From: Cognatilysobacter claricitrinus
Lineage (GTDB): Bacteria; Pseudomonadota; Gammaproteobacteria; Xanthomonadales; Xanthomonadaceae
Reading direction: 5' to 3'
DNA length: 64,000 nucleotides
Assembly (NCBI RefSeq): GCF_045866565.1
Contig: NZ_BAAFZV010000002.1
Location: forward strand, 682,001-746,000
Shown here: positions 7,954 to 15,688 of the stretch, piece by piece
How positions within the stretch are numbered: position 1 is the stretch's first letter
Layout: every line of letters begins with the position of its first letter
The notes under the pieces: model-generated
Databases searched by the model: none
What the model was told of the DNA's origin: nothing
Seen by the model: the letters and a program-made list of their open reading frames with translations, nothing else
Translations under genes and position numbers: made by a program

Positions 7954-10122
7954 ATGCCGGGTGTGGAGCACGTCATTTCCAAGTCCGTCCTCGTCGCGAT
8001 CGTCCTCGCGCCGCTGATCGGCTCGATCGTGGCCGGCCTGTTCGGCCGCAAGGTCGGCCGCGCCGGCGCGCATTGGGTGACGATCCTCGGTGTCGCGACA
8101 AGCTGCGTCCTGTCGATCACCGTGCTCTGGGCGCTGGTCGGGCAGGGCGCGCCGCCGTTCAACGAGAATCTGTATACGTGGTTCGACATCGGTGGCCTGC
8201 AGGCGCACGTCGGTTTCATGATCGACCGCCTCAGCGCGATGATGATGGTCGTCGTCACCTTCGTTTCGCTGCTCGTGCACATCTACACGATCGGCTACAT
8301 GGAGGAGGACCCGGGTTACCAGCGGTTCTTCAGCTACATCTCGCTGTTCACCTTCTCCATGCTCATGCTCGTCATGAGCAACAACTTCCTGCAGCTGTTC
8401 TTCGGCTGGGAGGCGGTGGGCCTGGTGTCGTACCTGCTGATCGGCTTCTGGTTCAAGAAGCCGACCGCGGTGTTCGCGAACCTCAAGGCGTTCCTGGTCA
8501 ATCGCGTCGGCGACTTCGGCTTCCTGCTCGGCATCGCGCTGATTCTTTTCGCCGTTGGTTCGCTCGATTACGGCACCGTGTTCGCGAATGCGCCTGCGCT
8601 TGCCGGCCACCAGCTCGCCGACCTGTTCGGTCGCGATCCCGCGACGACCGGCATGTGGTCGTGGTCGGTGCCGACGGTGGCCTGCATCTGCCTCTTCATC
8701 GGTGCGATGGGCAAGTCTGCGCAAGTGCCGCTCCACGTGTGGCTGCCGGACTCGATGGAAGGCCCGACGCCGATCTCCGCGCTGATCCACGCGGCGACGA
8801 TGGTGACTGCCGGCATCTTCATGGTCGCGCGCATGTCGCCGCTGTTCGAGCTGAGCCAGACCGCGCTGAACTTCGTGCTGCTCATCGGTGCCACGACGGC
8901 GTTCTTTACCGGCCTGATCGGCATGGTGCAGTACGACATCAAGCGCGTCGTCGCGTATTCGACGCTGTCGCAGCTCGGTTACATGACCGTCGCGCTCGGC
9001 GCGTCCGCGTACTCCGCGGCCGTGTTCCATCTGATGACGCATGCCTTCTTCAAGGCGCTGCTGTTCCTCGCGGCCGGTAGCGTGATCATCGGCATGCACC
9101 ACGAGCAGGACATGCGCAAGATGGGCGGCCTGCGCAAGTACATGCCGATCACCTACTGGACGAGCCTGATCGGCACGCTCGCGCTGGTGGCGACGCCGTT
9201 CTTCAGCGGCTTCTACTCGAAAGACATGATCATCGAGGCGGCGAAGTATGCCGCCGAACACCGCGATGGCCTGATCCCCAAGTACGCCTACTGGTGTGTG
9301 CTGCTTGGCGCGTTCGTGACGTCGTTCTACAGCTTCCGCCTGCTGTACATGACATTCCACGGTCGCGAGCGGTTCCGCGATGCTGTTGCGTCGGACGAGC
9401 ATCACAATGTCGACGCGCACGCGGAAGGCGCGCACACGTTGCACGAGCCGCTGCACGACGACGGCCACGGCCACCACGACGATCACGGCCATCACGGCCA
9501 TCACGGCGCGCATGAGCCGCACGAGTCGCCGTGGGTGGTGACGTTGCCGCTGGTGCTGCTTGCCATCCCGTCGATGCTGATCGGCTTCTTCACCGCCGGG
9601 CCGATGCTGTTCGGCACCGACTGGACGGGCCACGTCAAGCAGTGGCCGTTCTTCATGGGTGCGATCGACCTGCAGGCTGCGCGCGACACCATGGCGAAGA
9701 TCGGCGAGCAGGACTGGCATGGCCCGGTACTGATGGCGGCCCATGCTCTGAAGGCGCCGGCGTTCTGGTTGACCGTGGCCGGTTTCGCGCTCGCCACCGT
9801 CATGTACTGGTGGAAGCCCGAGCTAGCCGATCGCGCGCGCCGCATGTTCTCGTGGCCGGTTCGCGTGCTCGAGAACAAATACGGTTTCGACAATCTCTGG
9901 ATCGACGGTTTCGCGGGCGGTGGCATCGGCCTCGGCCGCGCATCGCGGATGTTCGATTCCATCGTGATCGATGGCGTCGCCGTGAATGGCAGCGCCCGCC
10001 TGGTCGACGTGGTCGCGCGCCTTACGCGTCGCCTGCAGTCCGGCTATCTCTACCACTACGCGTTCGCGATGATCGTCGGCCTGATCCTGCTTCTGGCCTT
10101 CCTCATGCGCGGCTGGCTATGA
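7954..10122 (+). CDS. nuoL: NADH-quinone oxidoreductase subunit L (antiporter-like)
   Basis: 722 residues, longer than the ~610 of E. coli. NuoL is the distal antiporter-like proton pump with the long lateral helix. The conserved core GAMGKSAQVPLHVWLPDSME carries the key lysine and histidine of the channel. A histidine-rich hydrophilic insert (about residues 483-524, 16 His in 42 residues) interrupts the C-terminal half, followed by further transmembrane segments; the extra length comes mainly from here and from the C-terminal part. The start is five bases after the nuoK stop. Confidence 0.96.
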   Translation: MPGVEHVISKSVLVAIVLAPLIGSIVAGLFGRKVGRAGAHWVTILGVATSCVLSITVLWALVGQGAPPFNENLYTWFDIGGLQAHVGFMIDRLSAMMMVVVTFVSLLVHIYTIGYMEEDPGYQRFFSYISLFTFSMLMLVMSNNFLQLFFGWEAVGLVSYLLIGFWFKKPTAVFANLKAFLVNRVGDFGFLLGIALILFAVGSLDYGTVFANAPALAGHQLADLFGRDPATTGMWSWSVPTVACICLFIGAMGKSAQVPLHVWLPDSMEGPTPISALIHAATMVTAGIFMVARMSPLFELSQTALNFVLLIGATTAFFTGLIGMVQYDIKRVVAYSTLSQLGYMTVALGASAYSAAVFHLMTHAFFKALLFLAAGSVIIGMHHEQDMRKMGGLRKYMPITYWTSLIGTLALVATPFFSGFYSKDMIIEAAKYAAEHRDGLIPKYAYWCVLLGAFVTSFYSFRLLYMTFHGRERFRDAVASDEHHNVDAHAEGAHTLHEPLHDDGHGHHDDHGHHGHHGAHEPHESPWVVTLPLVLLAIPSMLIGFFTAGPMLFGTDWTGHVKQWPFFMGAIDLQAARDTMAKIGEQDWHGPVLMAAHALKAPAFWLTVAGFALATVMYWWKPELADRARRMFSWPVRVLENKYGFDNLWIDGFAGGGIGLGRASRMFDSIVIDGVAVNGSARLVDVVARLTRRLQSGYLYHYAFAMIVGLILLLAFLMRGWL

Positions 10123-10135
10123 CCGAGGGAATGAC

Positions 10136-11665
10136 GTGAGCCCCGAGCCCTTGAACGGGACCTTTCCCTTGCTGAGCCTCCTCATCTGGCTGCCGATTCT
10201 GGCCGGCGTGATCACGCTTGCCTTCGGCAACGCCCGGCCGAACGCCGCGCGCTGGTTCGCCGTCGCCAGTTCGATCGTGGTGCTGGCGCTGACCGTCCCA
10301 CTGTTCACCGGTTTCGATTTCTCGAACCCCGGCATGCAGTTCGAGGAAGCACGCATCTGGATCGCGTCGTATGACATCCAGTACCACGTCGGTACCGACG
10401 GTATTTCCGCGGCGCTGATCGCCCTGACGACGTTCACGTCGGTGCTCGTGCTGATCGGCGCATGGGGTTCGGTCGATGCGCGCGTCAGCCAGTACTACGC
10501 CGCGTTCCTCATCCTCGAAGGCCTGATGATCGGCGTCTTCGCGGCGCTCGACTCGATGCTGTTCTATGTCTTCTTCGAAGGCATGCTGATCCCGATGTTC
10601 CTGATCATCGGTGTCTGGGGCGGCCCGCGTCGCATCTACGCGTCGATCAAGTTCTTCCTGTACACGTTCCTCGGCTCGCTGTTCATGCTGGTCGGGTTGA
10701 TCTACCTGTACCTGAAGGGCGGCAGTTGGCAGCTGGCCGACATGTACGGCCTGTCGCTGACGATGAAGGAGCAGACCTGGCTGTTCTTCGCGTTCTTCAT
10801 CGCGTTCGCGGTGAAGGTGCCGATGTTCCCGGTGCATACGTGGTTGCCGGACGCGCACGTCGAGGCCCCGACCGCGGGCTCCGTCGTACTGGCGGCGATC
10901 ATGCTGAAGATCGGCGGATACGGCTTCCTGCGCTTCGCACTTCCGATCGTGCCGGATGCCAGCTGGTACTGGGCATGGCTGCCGCTCACGCTGAGCATCA
11001 TCGCTGTCGTCTACGTCGGCCTCGTCGCCCTCGTGCAGGACGACATGAAGAAGCTGATCGCGTATTCGTCGATCTCGCACATGGGTTTCGTCACCATTGG
11101 CACGTTCATTGCGCTAAGCCTCGTGCGCGAGATGGGCAACCCGACCGGCGCGGAGCTCGGCCTGCAGGGCGCGATGGTGCAGATGATCAGCCACGGCTTC
11201 GTGTCGGGCGCGATGTTCAGCTGCGTCGGCGTGCTGTACGACCGCATGCACAGCCGCATGATCAAGGATTACGGCGGGGTCGCGAACGTGATGCCGTGGT
11301 TCGCCGCCTTCATGGTGCTGTTCGCGATGGCCAACTCCGGTCTGCCGGGCACGTCCGGCTTCGTCGGCGAGTTCATGGTCATCGTCGCGAGCTTCCAGAA
11401 GAATCCGCTGCTCGCGTTCGGCGCCGCGTTCACCCTGATCATCGGCGCCGCCTACACCCTATGGCTGGTCAAGCGCGTGGTGTGGGGCGAAGTCGCCAAC
11501 GAGCACGTCGCCGAGCTGACAGACATCAACAAGCGCGAGGGCTTCGTGCTCGGCGCGTTCGCCGTCGGCGTGCTGGTGCTCGGCCTGTGGCCGAAGCCGC
11601 TTACCGACCTGATGCAGCCTTCGATCGCGCAGCTCGCCAAGCAGATCGAGTCGTCCAAGCTGTAA
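10136..11665 (+). CDS. nuoM: NADH-quinone oxidoreductase subunit M (antiporter-like)
   Basis: 509 residues from a GTG start; GAGG precedes it by about eight bases and no in-frame ATG fits better. NuoM is the second antiporter-like subunit. The signature AFAVKVPMFPVHTWLPDAH and the glutamate in FFEGMLIPMFLIIGVWGG are both present, with about fourteen predicted membrane helices. It stands between nuoL and nuoN in normal order, with gaps of 13 and 22 bases. Confidence 0.96.
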   Translation: MSPEPLNGTFPLLSLLIWLPILAGVITLAFGNARPNAARWFAVASSIVVLALTVPLFTGFDFSNPGMQFEEARIWIASYDIQYHVGTDGISAALIALTTFTSVLVLIGAWGSVDARVSQYYAAFLILEGLMIGVFAALDSMLFYVFFEGMLIPMFLIIGVWGGPRRIYASIKFFLYTFLGSLFMLVGLIYLYLKGGSWQLADMYGLSLTMKEQTWLFFAFFIAFAVKVPMFPVHTWLPDAHVEAPTAGSVVLAAIMLKIGGYGFLRFALPIVPDASWYWAWLPLTLSIIAVVYVGLVALVQDDMKKLIAYSSISHMGFVTIGTFIALSLVREMGNPTGAELGLQGAMVQMISHGFVSGAMFSCVGVLYDRMHSRMIKDYGGVANVMPWFAAFMVLFAMANSGLPGTSGFVGEFMVIVASFQKNPLLAFGAAFTLIIGAAYTLWLVKRVVWGEVANEHVAELTDINKREGFVLGAFAVGVLVLGLWPKPLTDLMQPSIAQLAKQIESSKL

Positions 11666-11687
11666 TGCCGACGGAATACCGCCGCCC

Positions 11688-13130
11688 ATGATTGCCCCGA
11701 TGCCCACCGCCGCCGACCTGATGCCGCTCCTTCCGGAGATGGTGCTGGTGGGCGCCGCCTTCGTCCTGCTGATGCTGGACCTGTTCCTCGACGAGGGTCG
11801 CCGGATCGTCACGCACGCGGGCGCCGTCGTCGCGCTGGTCGTCGTGGCGGCGATGGTCGTGGGCGGTGTCGGCGGCGATGGCACCACGCTCGGCGGCATG
11901 TTCGTTCGCGATACCGCAGCGGACGTGCTGAAGGTCGCGGTGCTGGTGACCTCGGCGCTGTCGATGCTCTATCTCTGGCCGTTCCTGCGTGCGCGAGAGC
12001 TGTATCGCGGCGAAGTCGCGGTGCTCGTGCTGTTCGCGACGGTAGGCATGATGCTGCTGGTGTCGTCCGGCAGCCTCGTCATGGTCTACCTCGGCCTTGA
12101 GATGGTGGCGCTGTGTTCGTACGCGCTGGTCGCGATCGACCGCGACAGCGCGCTCGCATCGGAGTCGGCGATCAAGTACTTCGTGCTTGGTTCGCTGGCG
12201 TCCGGCCTGTTGCTTTATGGCATGTCGCTGGTTTACGGCGCGACCGGCTCTCTCGATCTTTCGCGCATCGCCTCGGTGATTGCGGACGGGCAGGGCGGCA
12301 CGATGCTGCTGACGGGCGTGGTGTTCATGCTTGCCGGCGTTGCGTTCAAGTTCGGCGGTGCGCCGTTCCATATGTGGTTGCCCGACGTCTACACCGGTGC
12401 GCCGACGCCGATCACGCAGTTCATCGGCTCCGCGCCGAAGCTCGCATCGTTCGGCATGGCGTATCGCCTGTTCGAAGTGGGCGCCGGCGGCCTGGACGAG
12501 AAGTGGCGCCTGCTGTTCGCGGTGGTGGCGGTCGCGTCGCTGGCGATCGGCAACCTCGGCGCGATGGTGCAGAGCAACCTGAAGCGGATGCTCGCGTATT
12601 CGACGGTGTCCCACGTCGGCTTCCTTTTCATGGGCATCGCGGGTGGTGGCGCGCAGGGTTTTGCGGCTGCGATGTTCTATGCGATCAGCTATGCGCTCAT
12701 GGCCGTCGCGGCTTTCGGAATGATCGTGGTGATGTCGTCGCGCGGCTTCGAGGCCGATCTGATCGATGACTACAAGGGCCTGAATGCGCGTCATCCGTGG
12801 CTCGCCGGCCTGGTGCTGTGCGTCATGGCGTCGCTCGCCGGCCTTCCGCCCTTCCTCGGTTTCTGGGCGAAGCTCGCGGTGCTGCGTGCGGCACTCGACG
12901 GCGGAATGATGTGGCTCGCGCTGGTCGGCGTCGTGTTCGCGGTGGTCGGCGCGTTCTACTACCTGCGTGTCGTCAAGGCAATGTATTTCGATACCGCCGA
13001 CAGCGATGCACAGCCCGTCGTCTCCAGCCGTCCGCTGCGCATCGTGTTCGCGGTGAATGCTTTGGGCCTGTTGGCTCTGGGCCTCGCATGGAGCCCGGTC
13101 ATGGCGTGGTGCCAGCGCGCGTTCGCCTGA
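11688..13130 (+). CDS. nuoN: NADH-quinone oxidoreductase subunit N (antiporter-like)
   Basis: 480 residues, about fourteen membrane helices. NuoN is the third antiporter-like subunit and the last gene of the operon. The conserved FKFGGAPFHMWLPDVY segment with its lysine and histidine is present. No intrinsic terminator was seen in the 39 bases before the tRNA promoter, so read-through into the tRNA region is possible. The start could also be the ATG four codons in (11700). Confidence 0.95.
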   Translation: MIAPMPTAADLMPLLPEMVLVGAAFVLLMLDLFLDEGRRIVTHAGAVVALVVVAAMVVGGVGGDGTTLGGMFVRDTAADVLKVAVLVTSALSMLYLWPFLRARELYRGEVAVLVLFATVGMMLLVSSGSLVMVYLGLEMVALCSYALVAIDRDSALASESAIKYFVLGSLASGLLLYGMSLVYGATGSLDLSRIASVIADGQGGTMLLTGVVFMLAGVAFKFGGAPFHMWLPDVYTGAPTPITQFIGSAPKLASFGMAYRLFEVGAGGLDEKWRLLFAVVAVASLAIGNLGAMVQSNLKRMLAYSTVSHVGFLFMGIAGGGAQGFAAAMFYAISYALMAVAAFGMIVVMSSRGFEADLIDDYKGLNARHPWLAGLVLCVMASLAGLPPFLGFWAKLAVLRAALDGGMMWLALVGVVFAVVGAFYYLRVVKAMYFDTADSDAQPVVSSRPLRIVFAVNALGLLALGLAWSPVMAWCQRAFA

Positions 13131-13169
13131 CCATTGTCCGAACGCGGTGCAATTGGCCGCAATTCAGGC

Positions 13170-13198
13170 TTGCGCGAATCAGGTGTCACCCATACAAT
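13170..13198 (+). promoter_or_regulatory. Sigma70-type promoter for tRNA-fMet
   Basis: TTGCGC (-35, 13170-13175) is followed by 17 bases and TACAAT (-10, 13193-13198). The predicted start of transcription falls only a few bases before the tRNA 5' end. Seen in sequence; activity is inferred. Confidence 0.55.
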
Positions 13199-13209
13199 TG
13201 TCGGCCTGA

Positions 13210-13286
13210 TGCGGGGTGGAGCAGTCTGGCAGCTCGTCGGGCTCATAACCCGAAGGTCGCAGGTTCAAATCCTGCCCCCGCTACCA
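13210..13286 (+). tRNA. Initiator tRNA-Met (anticodon CAT)
   Basis: 77 bases with encoded CCA. Initiator hallmarks: three consecutive G-C pairs at the base of the anticodon stem (GGG CTCATAA CCC) and no Watson-Crick pair at 1:72. Here position 1 is T and position 72 is T, rather than the C1/A72 of E. coli. The acceptor, D, anticodon and T arms otherwise fold normally (GGTTCAAATCC in the T arm). It precedes rimP-nusA-infB, as metY does in E. coli, but a terminator separates them. A short perfect hairpin (GGTTCTTC/GAAGAACC, 13293-13316) follows the CCA end. Confidence 0.96.
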
Positions 13287-13374
13287 GCTTCGGGTTCTTC
13301 AATGTTTCGAAGAACCGTTGCTTGGGCTCGACGGTCGCGGCTCCACGCGATCGACCGACATCCAGCAGTACCGG

Positions 13375-13405
13375 ACAAGGGGCCCAATGGGCCCCTTGTT
13401 GTTTT
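13375..13405 (+). terminator. Intrinsic terminator between tRNA-fMet and rimP
   Basis: Perfect 11-bp stem ACAAGGGGCCC / GGGCCCCTTGT with an AAT loop, followed by TGTTTT. It should end the tRNA transcript, and any nuo read-through, about 35 bases before rimP. Confidence 0.85.
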
Positions 13406-13439
13406 CGGACGCGGCGCATGCCGCCCGGGAGTTGAGCGA

Positions 13440-14045
13440 ATGGCGGACAAAGCCACACAGATCACCGCTCTTTTGACGCCGACCGTCGAAGCCCTCGGGC
13501 TCGAACTGGTTGGCGTCGAATACCTGCCCGCGGCAGGCAGCGCGGTGCTGCGCCTGTACATCGACGTGACGCAGGACGTCGCGGCGGAAGGCCGCATGGT
13601 CACCATCGAAGACTGCGAGAGCGTGAGTCGCGAAGTGTCCGCGCAGCTGGACGTCGAAGACCCGATCACCGTGCACTACACCCTCGAGGTGTCGTCGCCC
13701 GGCGTCGATCGTCCGCTGTTCACCGCTGCGCAGTTCGCGCGGTTCGCGGGCGAGGAAGCCAAGGTCACGCTGAAGCTTCCGCAGGACGGCCGTCGTCGCC
13801 TGCAGGGCCGCATCGTTGGCGTCGAAGGCGACACGGTGCGCATGGAAATTGAAGGCATCGGCGGGCAGATGCTGGCGATCGACGTCGCGATCGGCAACGT
13901 CGAGAAGGCGCGCATCGTCCCCGACTGGGTCGCGCTGGGCCTGGCGCCGCAGAAGGAAAAGGGTCGTGGCGGCAAGGCCGCCAAGGCGCCGAAGAAGAAC
14001 ACCCAACCTAAGCCGGCGGATTCGAATCCGTCCGAGGCGGAGTAA
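13440..14045 (+). CDS. rimP: Ribosome maturation factor RimP
   Basis: 201 residues from the ATG at 13440 (MADKATQITALLTPTVEALG), preceded by GGGAG. The frame is open upstream through the tRNA, which cannot be coding. RimP binds the 30S subunit and helps the late assembly of its head. The conserved N-terminal domain with LGLELVGVEYLP and the ISREVS-like helix (here SVSREVSAQLD) followed by LEVSSPGVDRPL is clear. The last ~35 residues are a lysine/alanine-rich tail (KGRGGKAAKAPKK), longer than in E. coli RimP. nusA begins five bases after the stop. Confidence 0.95.
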   Translation: MADKATQITALLTPTVEALGLELVGVEYLPAAGSAVLRLYIDVTQDVAAEGRMVTIEDCESVSREVSAQLDVEDPITVHYTLEVSSPGVDRPLFTAAQFARFAGEEAKVTLKLPQDGRRRLQGRIVGVEGDTVRMEIEGIGGQMLAIDVAIGNVEKARIVPDWVALGLAPQKEKGRGGKAAKAPKKNTQPKPADSNPSEAE

Positions 14046-14050
14046 TCGAG

Positions 14051-15562
14051 ATGAGCAAGGAACTTCTGATGGTCGTGGATGCGGTCGCCAACGAGAAGGG
14101 CGTCCCGCGCGACGTCATTTTCGATGCGATCGAAGCCGCGCTCGCGTCGGCTGCGAAGAAGCGCTACCACGACGAGGACGTGCTGGTGCGCGTCACCATC
14201 GATCGCAAGGATGGCAGCTACGAGACCTTCCGCCGCATGGAGGTCGTCGCCGACGACGTGGTGATGGAATCGCCGGATCGCCAGATCCGCATGATGGATG
14301 CGATCGACGAAGTCGAAGGCGTGGAAGTCGGCGACTTCATCGAAGAGCAGATCGAGAACCCGGATTTCGGGCGCATCGCCGCGCAGGCTGCCAAGCAGGT
14401 CATCGTGCAGAAGGTGCGCGAGGCCGAGCGCCAGCAGGTGATCGATGCATGGAAGGATCGCGTCGGCGAGCTGGTGACCGGCATCGTCAAGCGCGTCGAG
14501 CGCGGCAACATCTACGTCGACCTCGGCGGCAACGCCGAAGCGATCATCCCGAAGGACAAGGGCATTCCGCGCGACGTGCTGCGTACCGGTGACCGCGTGC
14601 GCGGCTTCCTGTACGACGTGCGCCCGGAACCGCGTGGCCCGCAGATCTTCATCAGCCGCGCCGCGCCCGAATTCATGATGGAGCTGTTCAAGCTCGAAGT
14701 GCCGGAAGTCGGCCAGGGCCTCGTCACGATCCGCGCCTGCGCGCGTGATCCGGGCGACCGCGCGAAGATCGCGGTGCTCGCGCACGACAACCGCACCGAT
14801 CCGATCGGCGCCTGCATCGGCATGCGCGGTTCGCGCGTGCAGGCCGTGAGTAACGAGCTCAACGGCGAGCGCGTCGACATCATCCTGTGGTCGGACAACC
14901 CGGCGCAGTTCGTGATCAACGCGATGGCCCCGGCCGAAGTGCAGTCGATCGTCGTCGACGAGGACAAGCATTCGATGGATCTCGCGGTCGCCGAAGAGCG
15001 GCTCGCGCAGGCGATCGGCAAGGGCGGCCAGAACGTGCGCCTCGCCAGCCGCCTGACCGGCTGGCAGCTCAACGTCATGACCGCCGACCAGGTTCAGGCC
15101 AAGAGCGAGGCCGAGCAGGCCGCGTCGCGCCAGCTCTTCATCGACAAGCTCGAAGTCGACGAGGAAATCGCCGGCATCCTCGTGTCGGAAGGCTTCAACA
15201 CCGTCGAGGAAATCGCCTACGTGCCGGTCGGCGAACTTCTGGCGATCGAAGGCTTCGACGAGGACATCGTCGAAGAATTGCGCTCGCGTGCGCGCGACTC
15301 GCTGCTCAACGACGCGCTGGCCGAGGAAGAGTCGCTGGAAGGCCAGATGCCGGCCGACGACCTGCTCGCGCTGGACGGCATGGACGAAGCGACGGCGCAT
15401 GCGCTGGCCGCGCACGGCATCCGCACCAGCGAGGACCTTTCGGACCTCGGCGCGGACGAAGTGGTGGAGTTCGGCATCGACGGCCTGGACGAGGAGCGCG
15501 CCGCCGCTCTGATCCTGGCCGCCCGCGCCGAGGAGATCGCACGGCTGGAACGCGGCGAGTAA
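14051..15562 (+). CDS. nusA: Transcription termination/antitermination factor NusA
   Basis: 503 residues. NusA binds RNA polymerase and nascent RNA and modulates pausing, termination and antitermination. Domains in order: N-terminal RNAP-binding domain (1-~125), S1 (GELVTGIVKRVERGNIYVDLG), KH1 (CIGMRGSRVQAVSNELNGE), KH2 (AIGKGGQNVRLASRLTGWQL), then two acidic helix-hairpin-helix repeats from about 365 to the end. Length equals the E. coli type with both acidic repeats. It sits in the rimP-nusA-infB order. Confidence 0.97.
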   Translation: MSKELLMVVDAVANEKGVPRDVIFDAIEAALASAAKKRYHDEDVLVRVTIDRKDGSYETFRRMEVVADDVVMESPDRQIRMMDAIDEVEGVEVGDFIEEQIENPDFGRIAAQAAKQVIVQKVREAERQQVIDAWKDRVGELVTGIVKRVERGNIYVDLGGNAEAIIPKDKGIPRDVLRTGDRVRGFLYDVRPEPRGPQIFISRAAPEFMMELFKLEVPEVGQGLVTIRACARDPGDRAKIAVLAHDNRTDPIGACIGMRGSRVQAVSNELNGERVDIILWSDNPAQFVINAMAPAEVQSIVVDEDKHSMDLAVAEERLAQAIGKGGQNVRLASRLTGWQLNVMTADQVQAKSEAEQAASRQLFIDKLEVDEEIAGILVSEGFNTVEEIAYVPVGELLAIEGFDEDIVEELRSRARDSLLNDALAEEESLEGQMPADDLLALDGMDEATAHALAAHGIRTSEDLSDLGADEVVEFGIDGLDEERAAALILAARAEEIARLERGE

Positions 15563-15633
15563 GCCGGGCTTACGGGTCGCCGCCGCGAGACGGACGGCGG
15601 ACCGGGTGACGGGGTCGGAAGGCCCGCCCGCGC

Positions 15634-15639
15634 TAGAAT
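15634..15639 (+). promoter_or_regulatory. Possible -10 element ahead of infB
   Basis: TAGAAT in the 126-base nusA-infB gap, the only gap of that size in the cluster. No good -35 lies at the right distance, so this is a weak candidate for an internal promoter. Confidence 0.25.
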
Positions 15640-15688
15640 TCAATGGATACGCCCGGCTCCGGCCGCGCAACGAGAACACGGAAACCGA

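Noticed and set aside
13293..13316. Hairpin GGTTCTTC/GAAGAACC right after the tRNA as a terminator.
   Set aside because: No T-run follows; the clear terminator is at 13375-13405. It may simply be a processing structure of the tRNA trailer.
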